A stretch of 64,000 nucleotides of DNA from JADJLQ01 sp038251405 (GTDB lineage Bacteria; Bacteroidota; Bacteroidia; Chitinophagales; Saprospiraceae), in NCBI GenBank assembly GCA_038251405.1, contig JBBSBH010000006.1, positions 1 to 64,000 on the forward strand. Direction: 5' to 3'. Shown here piece after piece: positions 57,763 through 64,000 of this stretch (position 1 is its first letter; each line of letters begins with the position of its first letter). Under the pieces are notes generated by a model. It made no database searches and had not been told where the DNA came from. It was given only the letters and a program-made list of their open reading frames with translations. The translations under genes were made by a program, and so were the position numbers.

Positions 57763-57890
57763 AGGCGGCTCCCACAAGCTTACGCTTTAAAAAAGCCAAA
57801 AGACTACGGCATAATATCCCTCCTTTTAGTCGGGATAGCCTTCGGCATTTATTCCGTTTCCTTTTGGCTTTTTAGCTATGCCGCCTGGTA
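57763..57890. repeat. Nested inverted-repeat structure
   Basis: Outer arms AGGCGGC (start) and GCCGCCT (end) enclose a second pair, AAAAAGCCAAAAG and CTTTTGGCTTTTT. The interior also pairs in part (CTACGGC/GCCTTCGGC region). The whole could form a large branched stem. It precedes a mobile-element gene; ncRNA, transfer origin or att-like roles are all possible. Confidence 0.55.
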
Positions 57891-58005
57891 CAAGGCTTTC
57901 TTTTTTTCTGTTTTCCATTAGTGTATGTTTCTGGTTATATAGTTTATTGCTAACGGCTTATTTCTGATGACTTACAACTCATGGAGAGCAACAAAAGCTT
58001 TTACC

Positions 58006-58440
58006 ATGCATTCCATTAAGATCCACACATTCAATCCATCAAAGCCTTGCGCAGATCGAGAGTTTTACATCTACATACTATCCAAAGGCCTCAATAGTGG
58101 AAAGCCATTAGAGCATCCATGCCCAAATTGTTTTGTGTTAGAATGTAATTCTCAGTCAGAAAATGTTTTTTATCATTCATTGCTTTTCGGGCTATGGAAA
58201 ATCAAATATTTTCATCCATACCTTACCGGCTCAGTTATCCCATTTTTACGATTATCTGATTTGAAAAGTATTCTAATAGATAAACAAGAAAAGTTAGAAT
58301 GCTCAATGGACTCATTTTATTCTGATGTCATTAAAATAAAAGTCCTGGATGCCCAGCAAGAAAAATTAGAAAAGACTATTGCCTTGATCAAAGAACTGAA
58401 ATTCTCAATGATCTGTAGACACCTACTTCCAAACTCGTAA
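58006..58440 (+). CDS. Probable DUF6943-type protein of Bacteroidota mobile elements
   Basis: About 144 aa from the ATG at 58006 (MHSIKIHTFNPSK); an upstream in-frame ATG at 57967 is possible. The pattern FYIYILSKGLNSGKPLEHPCPNCFVL, followed by FGLWKIKYFHPYLTGSVIPFLRLSDLK, matches my recollection of a small family common in Bacteroidota integrative elements (DUF6943); a profile search would settle it. A C-terminal coiled coil (KVLDAQQEKLEKTIALIKEL) is visible. Function unknown. Its presence supports the mobile nature of the surrounding region. Confidence 0.6.
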   Translation: MHSIKIHTFNPSKPCADREFYIYILSKGLNSGKPLEHPCPNCFVLECNSQSENVFYHSLLFGLWKIKYFHPYLTGSVIPFLRLSDLKSILIDKQEKLECSMDSFYSDVIKIKVLDAQQEKLEKTIALIKELKFSMICRHLLPNS

Positions 58441-58525
58441 TCTTACTCTCTTACTATAGTAGTTTCTGACGGACGCTGAGAATTAAACTTCAGAATTGAA
58501 ATTTACGCAGATGAAATATATTGCA

Positions 58526-60403
58526 TTAATCTAAACCACATTTATCCATCCAGTATTTCCAAATAATTACCATAGCCATTGTATCTAGTTCGCAATACTG
58601 ATGCAACAAATGAATTAGTTGTTGCCTTTTTGTGATGTTTTGTGATTCCTCTCCAAACATTAAAGCATTATAGCAGCGCATGGCGCCAGTGCCATCTTTG
58701 ACGACTTCTTCATTTTCCAATTCATTAAAAATGGGTGAGAGTGAATCATAAGGATTTAAGCTGGTTATTCCATTTGGAGCATATTTTTGAAACCAAGGTA
58801 TTGAATGTAAGTATTCATTATTGTTCCAAATTGCAGGTAACACTTTCTTAATTGAAGTTTTGCCTTTCATTTCAGGTCGGAAATAATGATCGAGGGTAAG
58901 TTCATTCATATCTACAAACCTTCCCCTTCTTTTGAGTTTATCATTGGTTGTAATATTGGTTAACCATTCTCGCAATGATTCATTTTGATAATTATAGGTA
59001 TCCATCTGTTCCAAAATATTACGAAGGGCGGTATTTTCAAATGAAGACCACATTAATGGAGTTCCTGAGGTGCCGATTTGATTCATTAATGACTCTGCAA
59101 AAATGAAATTCGGAAATTCATAATTTGAATTTATAAATCCGCTATGCTGTGGTTCACTCCCAGGACTCACAACAGTGTGGCAACTCCATTGAAATGCTAC
59201 CATCTCATACGGCCTCATGCCTTTATGGTGAGGTATTGCTCCGGTATACGTTTCGAAATCAATAAAATGCAATGGATATTTTAAATTACCTAATATTGAC
59301 TTTAAATCTGGACTGATCCATTCCGAATTGGTTTTAGTGTTTTCATATTGTAAAAGCTGTCTCAGGCCCCTCGATCCCAGTTCTCCGTTTTTATCTCTGA
59401 AGCGATCAATCTCCAAGTCCCAAAATGAAATTTTCTTTTCTGAGATAAGCTCGTCAAAATACCAACCATTGTTCGTGCCTTTTAATAAGCCACCATAATA
59501 TAGATCAAATATGTGCGGGTCTTTGTGAATAATGCCTTGCCAACATTCACGATAACCGTTTTTTTGTTCTTCCTCCTTACCAAGGTTGAACTCACATTTA
59601 CTGCAATTTTTATTGATTTTATAATGCTCTGGCTTTATTCCTTCTTTGAGAATGTTCAAAAATTGATTTGAACGATTCGTTATATCTCCCATTATTTCAA
59701 ATACTTCCTTATCAAAATTGATTAAAGAAAGCAAGTGATTCTTACTGAGCGAGGCAATATATTTTTCCTTTTCAGGATGGTTTGAATATTTAAATTCAAC
59801 CAGGGGGAGTTGGTATCGAATTGAATTTTGTGCTGGCAATTCATCGATTTCGAAATTTTTCGTTGAATGATTATTCATAGAAAACCATCCAGCGAGACCT
59901 TCGATGTCAGTTCGCTTAGATTTGTCAGGTAATAATAGATATGAATGAATTTCTAAATTAGGGTAAATTTCATTCATAACCATCGTTTGAAAAGCCAGGT
60001 CTTCGATACATACTCTTAATCTTTCATCAGATTTCGATTTTTTATCACCACTGTCGAATGATTTAGATTTTACTTCAATAATATTTATCGTATTTCCGTT
60101 TTTTACAAGTATATCTATTCTTCCAATTTTATTATTTGATTCAAAGCCGGATTCAAATAAGGTGATTTTATCATTTTTCTCAAAAAGTCTTTTCGTTTCT
60201 GAGATGATTTCAACGTTAGATTCTCCTTTTATTTCAATTCCTTCCGGATATAATAGTCGGGCATATTTCCCAATGATATGGCCTCCTTGGGCTAGCATTT
60301 CGAGGAATTCATTTTCATCATTCTTCGTTTTATAGTTTAATTTTTTATAAACTAATTTTTTACTGCATGTAGAGGCGATTATAAAATCTGATTTAGATAG
60401 CAT
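58526..60403 (-). CDS. DUF2779 protein: Cas4/RecB-like nuclease plus DnaQ-like exonuclease
   Basis: 625 aa with two nuclease modules. The N-terminal module is PD-(D/E)XK type: Asp about 97 in GRIDILVKNG and EVK about 110-112. It has four cysteines placed as in Cas4-like iron-sulphur nucleases (Cys13, then 267, 270, 287 in CSKC...EC). The second module starts near residue 375 with the DEDD exonuclease signature FIDFET (Asp 382, Glu 384), and ends with Asp about 607 in CELDTMAM. The DUF2779 domain spans the latter part. Such proteins are suspected of roles in defence or DNA processing. Transcribed away from the BREX genes with a 480-bp gap. Confidence 0.85.
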   Translation of the reverse strand: MLSKSDFIIASTCSKKLVYKKLNYKTKNDENEFLEMLAQGGHIIGKYARLLYPEGIEIKGESNVEIISETKRLFEKNDKITLFESGFESNNKIGRIDILVKNGNTINIIEVKSKSFDSGDKKSKSDERLRVCIEDLAFQTMVMNEIYPNLEIHSYLLLPDKSKRTDIEGLAGWFSMNNHSTKNFEIDELPAQNSIRYQLPLVEFKYSNHPEKEKYIASLSKNHLLSLINFDKEVFEIMGDITNRSNQFLNILKEGIKPEHYKINKNCSKCEFNLGKEEEQKNGYRECWQGIIHKDPHIFDLYYGGLLKGTNNGWYFDELISEKKISFWDLEIDRFRDKNGELGSRGLRQLLQYENTKTNSEWISPDLKSILGNLKYPLHFIDFETYTGAIPHHKGMRPYEMVAFQWSCHTVVSPGSEPQHSGFINSNYEFPNFIFAESLMNQIGTSGTPLMWSSFENTALRNILEQMDTYNYQNESLREWLTNITTNDKLKRRGRFVDMNELTLDHYFRPEMKGKTSIKKVLPAIWNNNEYLHSIPWFQKYAPNGITSLNPYDSLSPIFNELENEEVVKDGTGAMRCYNALMFGEESQNITKRQQLIHLLHQYCELDTMAMVIIWKYWMDKCGLD

Positions 60404-60804
60404 AATTTAAATATAATTAAATTGTTTCTGACCATCAAAAAATGATCTCCCAAAAATGAATCCTCTGGGAAAAATAACTGTATATATGATTGGAGTTGAT
60501 TTTTCACTGGTATCATACATTTCAAGCTTATATCCTAAGCAATTTGCATTATAATGGAAGCCTATTTATTTACATGAGTTATCACAAAAATCCTTCTAAC
60601 AAAAGCCGACAAAGCTCAAAATCTATCATCCGGTAAAATTGACAACCCGAAACTAAAGGATGAATTAATAGTAAATACATAATTTGATCCATCTTTTTGA
60701 ATGGTTTTTATACCTACTTTCTGGGAAATGCTTGATTTATCCTAATTTTGGTCTGGATTTAGGCAGATATACTGCAACCTACAATTTATTGATTCATTTT
60801 GAGT
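60404..60804. other. Intergenic, no gene seen
   Basis: Divergent gap between the DUF2779 gene and the BREX regulator. A longer frame over 60684-60914 has no domain and overlaps the regulator promoter, so I regard it as spurious. Confidence 0.5.
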
Positions 60805-60837
60805 TACCAGACTTTGCAAGGATTACTACCAGACTTT
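60805..60837 (+). promoter_or_regulatory. 11-bp direct repeats upstream of the BREX regulator
   Basis: TACCAGACTTT occurs at 60805-60815 and 60827-60837, exactly 22 bp apart (about two helical turns). This is typical of a transcription-factor binding pair. Confidence 0.5.
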
Positions 60838-60849
60838 CATTTTTACTTA

Positions 60850-60857
60850 TATATTTG
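60850..60857 (+). promoter_or_regulatory. Predicted -7 box (TATATTTG) of the BREX operon
   Basis: TATATTTG lies 29 bp upstream of the XRE regulator ATG, directly behind the direct repeats and before the palindrome at 60861. Confidence 0.5.
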
Positions 60858-60860
60858 CCA

Positions 60861-60880
60861 ATACTTGACAAGTCAATATT
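60861..60880. promoter_or_regulatory. Palindromic operator candidate (TTGAC/GTCAA)
   Basis: TTGAC-AA-GTCAA at 60865-60876, extended on both sides by AT-rich flanks. It lies between the -7 box and the XRE gene start, where a repressor would block transcription. It is a candidate autoregulatory site. Confidence 0.5.
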
Positions 60881-60886
60881 AAAACA

Positions 60887-61189
60887 ATGGAAAGCCAGTT
60901 TGGTGACAAAATAAGAGCACTCAGAGAGAAGCAGCATTTATATCTGCGACAGGTTGCACCATTTCTTGAAATGGATACAGCCCAATTGAGTAAAATTGAG
61001 AAAGGTTTGCGGCAACTCAAAAGGGAACAGATACCCATTTTGTCGGAAGTCCTGAAAGCCGATAAAGATGAATTGTTGACTCTATGGTTAGCCGATCAAA
61101 TATATGCCGTTGTCAAGGATGAAAAATTGGCGACTGAAGCCATGCAGGTAGCAGATAAGAAAATAAACCTCAATAAACGTAAAAAGTAA
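60887..61189 (+). CDS. XRE-family helix-turn-helix regulator of the BREX locus
   Basis: A 100-aa protein with an N-terminal HTH (about 5-60: IRALREKQHLYLRQVAPFLEMDTAQLSKIEKGLR) and a short helical tail ending in basic residues. It starts 17 bp upstream of brxA and is co-oriented with it, so a local regulator of BREX expression is likely. A palindrome and a direct-repeat pair upstream are candidate targets. Confidence 0.85.
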   Translation: MESQFGDKIRALREKQHLYLRQVAPFLEMDTAQLSKIEKGLRQLKREQIPILSEVLKADKDELLTLWLADQIYAVVKDEKLATEAMQVADKKINLNKRKK

Positions 61190-61205
61190 GAACTATAAAA
61201 GCGAA

Positions 61206-61844
61206 ATGGTAACTAAGAAAAAATATACATTTTCCTTCACGGGTGCATCTGGTTTAATTGCAGAGACAATGGTAATTGCAGAAGAATACTACTACCTCAA
61301 AGATTGGAAGGCTGTTGAAAAATCATTATTAAATAATAACTTATTAAACAAAGTAAAACATACTACTTTCAGAAGAGAATTTTCAGAAATTAAAAAGCGC
61401 TTATCACTTCTTACAAAAGGTCAATTGCAGTTACTGATTCATGGAAGCCTTGATGACGCAAAAGCAATGCTTTTGTTATCTCTTGTAAAGGCATATTCAT
61501 TTTTGCTGGATTTTATTGTTGAGGTTGTTCGCAATAAATATTTGCTTTTCGATAGCCTTGTTTCAGAAACAGATTATATCAGGTTCGTTAATTCGAAAAG
61601 CCTCACTCATAACGAATTAACAACTATTTCGGATTTAACGGCAAATAAAGTAAAACAGGTTATTTTTAAATTATTGGAACAAACTGGATTAATTACCCAG
61701 TCAAAGAACGGCACCATATTAAAACCAATATTGAGCTATAAAGTCATAGATGTAATTATTGATGATGATCCTGCTTTCCTGAATGCCTTTCTTTTTTCAA
61801 ACGAGGAGATTAAAAGTCTATTGCAAAAATTGAAACATGCTTAA
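61206..61844 (+). CDS. brxA: BrxA family protein (DUF1819)
   Basis: 212 aa. The DUF1819 domain starts YTFSFTGASGLIAETMVIAEEYY and includes TFRREFSEIKKRLSLLT and LSLVKAYSFLLDFIVEVV. BrxA is a small DNA-binding protein of type-1 BREX, an antiphage system. Gene order, with overlaps into brxB and brxC, is canonical. It overlaps the brxB start by 8 bp. Confidence 0.9.
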   Translation: MVTKKKYTFSFTGASGLIAETMVIAEEYYYLKDWKAVEKSLLNNNLLNKVKHTTFRREFSEIKKRLSLLTKGQLQLLIHGSLDDAKAMLLLSLVKAYSFLLDFIVEVVRNKYLLFDSLVSETDYIRFVNSKSLTHNELTTISDLTANKVKQVIFKLLEQTGLITQSKNGTILKPILSYKVIDVIIDDDPAFLNAFLFSNEEIKSLLQKLKHA

Positions 61845-62430
61845 AAGTCAACCATATAATACACCACAACATTTTGAGAACCTTTTCAGGATTCTCTCCA
61901 GTAATCGCTTCTTGAACAAGGAAGGTCTGGGTGGCGAGTTGCCTTTTTTCATTCACTCCTTTCCAGTAAATAAACAATCTTTAGTAGATACAAATATCCA
62001 ATCACTAATTAAGCGTTTACAGAATGCAGGAATCGATATTTTAGAAATCCATCTTTATCAGTTGTGTATTGATATTCTGAAAAAAGAAAACCTGTTTGAA
62101 CAGATAGTTAACCAAGAAAAGAATTTGCCAAAGCAGCGATTAATGAGAGTTCTTAGTGGTCCATTGAATATAGATTCAGTTGTGATACCGGAAATTCATA
62201 AACGGCTTGCAATGATTTCTGCCAAAATTATTTTCCTAACAGGTATAGGTGCTGCTTTTCCCATTATTCGTTCACATACCATTTTAAACAATTTACAAAC
62301 CCTGGTCGGAGACTTGCCATTGGTAATGTTCTTCCCTGGCACGTATAACAACCAATCATTAACACTGTTTGACCGGCTGAAGGACGATAATTACTATCGG
62401 GCTCACAATCTCAACGAATTTAAAATTTGA
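61837..62430 (+). CDS. brxB: BrxB family protein (DUF1788)
   Basis: 197 aa. The characteristic end is visible: ISAKIIFLTGIGAAFPIIRSH, VGDLPLVMFFPGTYNNQSLTLF and DDNYYRAHNL. It is a conserved core component of type-1 BREX of uncertain biochemical role. Coupled to brxA by overlap; the stop is 1 bp from the brxC ATG. Confidence 0.92.
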   Translation: MLKSQPYNTPQHFENLFRILSSNRFLNKEGLGGELPFFIHSFPVNKQSLVDTNIQSLIKRLQNAGIDILEIHLYQLCIDILKKENLFEQIVNQEKNLPKQRLMRVLSGPLNIDSVVIPEIHKRLAMISAKIIFLTGIGAAFPIIRSHTILNNLQTLVGDLPLVMFFPGTYNNQSLTLFDRLKDDNYYRAHNLNEFKI

Positions 62431-62431
62431 T

Positions 62432-64000
62432 ATGAAACAAAAGGAATTATATCTAAAGGACATTTACCGCCCCATAGAGGGAGTGATCAAAGCCAATGAT
62501 GAAAGGCATTTGTTGCAGGAATTGGACGAATACGTTCTTACCAACGAACTATTAGGCATTTCTAATAGAAATAAAATGTTGCCTGGCCTATTTGAAGAAC
62601 TGACTAAAAGTAATTTTAATAGTAGTATTTGGATTTCCGGTTATTTCGGTTCTGGCAAATCTCACTTACTTAAAATGCTTTCACTGGTTTTAGAAAATAA
62701 AGAAATCAATGGGGTAAAATGTGCAGATATTTTAGCCAAGAAAGCTTCAGATGATTTTGAATTGGAAAGGAACATTATGAAAGTAGCTACCACTCCTACT
62801 GAATCTATCCTATTCAATATTGCAGCCAAGTCGGATGGCATTACGAGCATGGGTTCTGCCATAGACCCTGTATTGAGTATTTTCTTAAAGGTGTTTAATG
62901 AATTGTTAGGTTACGATCCATTGAATCCTGAAATAGCTGAAGTGGAAAGACACCTTGAGAGCATTGGTAAATATGATTTCTTTAAAACTGAGTATCAGAA
63001 TCGTTTCAGTAAGAGCTGGGAAAAAGGAAGAGAAGCTATTTTCTTAAACCAACATGAATTGGCCGAAATATATGCAGAGATAAAATCTATCAGTACCGAT
63101 GAAGCCAATCGCTTTATTGATAATGTGATAAACAACTACAAGCTGGATATTGAAGGCTTTGGAGTATTAGTTACAAAACATATCAAATCTAAACAACCCG
63201 GCTTTAGGCTGGTTTTCTGCGTTGATGAAGTAGGTCAGTTTATTGCAGAAAACGTTCGATTGATGTTAAGTCTGCAAACCATTGCTGAAACATTATCATT
63301 CAAAACACAAGGGCAATCCTTTCTGATTGTTACTTCTCAAAATGACCTAAACGCAACTATCGGTGATTTAAATGCAAGGCAGGCTCATGATTTTTCTCGT
63401 ATTCAAGGCCGTTTTGCGGTAAAGCTTCCTTTAACAAGTGCCAATGCAGACGAAGTGATTCAAAAACGATTGCTGCTTAAAAATGATGATTCAAATAAAT
63501 TATTGAAGGACATCTACGATAAGGAGCAAAACAATGTAAAAACATTGTTGAAGTTTAATGATGGATCAAGGCAATATCAAACTTATCGTGATGCTGAGCA
63601 TTTCGTAAATACTTATCCGTTCATTCCATATCAGTTTGATCTCTTCCAGGCTTCTATCAAAGCCTTATCTGACCACAATGCATTTATTGGTAGCCAGCAA
63701 TCTGTTGGTGAACGTTCAATGCTTGGGGTGTTCCAGCAGGTTGCTAAAGCTTATGCTGAAAAGGATGTTGCGAACATTGTGTCTTTCGCCCAGATGTATG
63801 AAGGAATCAAAGATGTATTGCAAAGCAATATCCAAAGTGACATTTTGCAAGCAGATAGAAGCATTGATTCAGATTTGGCCAAAGAAGTTTTGAAAGCCCT
63901 TTTCTTAGTAAAATATGTAAAAGGCTTTCAGGCAAGTGTTGGCAATATTGCTATTCTATTGTTGCCAAAATTTGGTGTTGACCTCGCTGTTTTCCACAAG
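62432..64000 (+). CDS. brxC: BrxC family P-loop ATPase, truncated by window end
   Basis: At least 523 codons, in frame to the last base. The protein starts MKQKELYLKDIYRPIEGVI. A Walker A motif, GYFGSGKSHLLKM, has Lys about 76. LVFCVDEVGQFIAEN is the Walker B region, and LIVTSQNDL is a sensor-like strand. BrxC is the large AAA-like ATPase of type-1 BREX. The ATG at 62432 is directly after the brxB stop. The rest of the gene and the methyltransferase (pglX), phosphatase-like (pglZ) and protease (brxL) genes should follow outside the window. Confidence 0.93.
   Translation, partial: MKQKELYLKDIYRPIEGVIKANDERHLLQELDEYVLTNELLGISNRNKMLPGLFEELTKSNFNSSIWISGYFGSGKSHLLKMLSLVLENKEINGVKCADILAKKASDDFELERNIMKVATTPTESILFNIAAKSDGITSMGSAIDPVLSIFLKVFNELLGYDPLNPEIAEVERHLESIGKYDFFKTEYQNRFSKSWEKGREAIFLNQHELAEIYAEIKSISTDEANRFIDNVINNYKLDIEGFGVLVTKHIKSKQPGFRLVFCVDEVGQFIAENVRLMLSLQTIAETLSFKTQGQSFLIVTSQNDLNATIGDLNARQAHDFSRIQGRFAVKLPLTSANADEVIQKRLLLKNDDSNKLLKDIYDKEQNNVKTLLKFNDGSRQYQTYRDAEHFVNTYPFIPYQFDLFQASIKALSDHNAFIGSQQSVGERSMLGVFQQVAKAYAEKDVANIVSFAQMYEGIKDVLQSNIQSDILQADRSIDSDLAKEVLKALFLVKYVKGFQASVGNIAILLLPKFGVDLAVFHK

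Noticed and set aside
60684..60914. Small gene before the BREX regulator
   Set aside because: It overlaps the predicted promoter, operator and start of the XRE gene and has no recognisable domain.
34735..64000. attR copy of the tRNA 3' end inside the window
   Set aside because: I looked for the GGTTCGAATCCCTGTCTC sequence downstream and did not find it; the island probably ends beyond the window.

Overview
The window looks like a chromosome segment of a Bacteroidota bacterium, probably from a Saprospirales- or Chitinophagales-like lineage. Base composition is AT-rich. Promoters carry TAnnTTTG-type -7 boxes, lipoproteins have Bacteroidota-style lipoboxes, and many families are typical of the phylum (DUF1080, ThuA, secreted RraA-like, PVC-type haem-binding/SUMF1, RteC, Arm-DNA-bind integrase). 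Lineage is inferred from gene content only; no rRNA is present.

Region 1 (1-20.5 kb) is a plant-polysaccharide locus, all on the + strand. A nine-gene operon (1104-12651) encodes a GH51 arabinofuranosidase, DUF1080 protein, SASA/CE6-like acetylesterase, GH39 xylosidase, type-B carboxylesterase, GH29 fucosidase, two CE1-like esterases and an FMN-binding protein. A second run (12871-15358) has a small secreted protein, ThuA and another CE1-like esterase. The third block (15902-20522) has DUF1080-CBM, RraA-like and a double-esterase protein. The products look aimed at acylated (arabino)xylan side chains and keto-sugar products. No SusC/SusD pair lies in the window. The locus has been reshuffled: a GH39 remnant, two CE1-esterase remnants and an inverted pair of hairpin-bearing repeats (142-293, 15559-15789) are visible. 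A 26-bp palindromic box sits at identical spacing from the -7 box in front of both operons.

Region 2 (20.6-34.1 kb) is mostly housekeeping: miaE with a coupled 45-aa membrane peptide, galM, an exported amidohydrolase, dihydroorotase, an ATGA-coupled chain (RluD-like, LuxC-like acyl-CoA reductase, endonuclease III), then a GH113-like TIM barrel and a cytochrome c/SUMF1/DUF1080 operon.

Region 3 (34.6-64 kb) is a genomic island starting at tRNA-Ser(UGA), with a tyrosine integrase directly downstream and GGTGAGC heptamers between them. It carries a truncated IS3-type element and then an unusual block (37741-53152): a lipoprotein, a 3226-aa unrecognised beta-rich protein, a membrane-anchored NlpC/P60-like protein, an intracellular subtilase, and a membrane-anchored protein fusing endonuclease I to an M15-like peptidase domain. 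The two anchored proteins share the same N-terminal membrane module. I consider this block the best candidate for an undescribed system. Downstream are rteC, a multi-pass membrane protein, a minisatellite, a probable DUF6943-type mobile-element gene, a DUF2779 double-nuclease gene, and the start of a BREX locus (XRE regulator, brxA, brxB, brxC cut by the window end). The far end of the island is outside the window.
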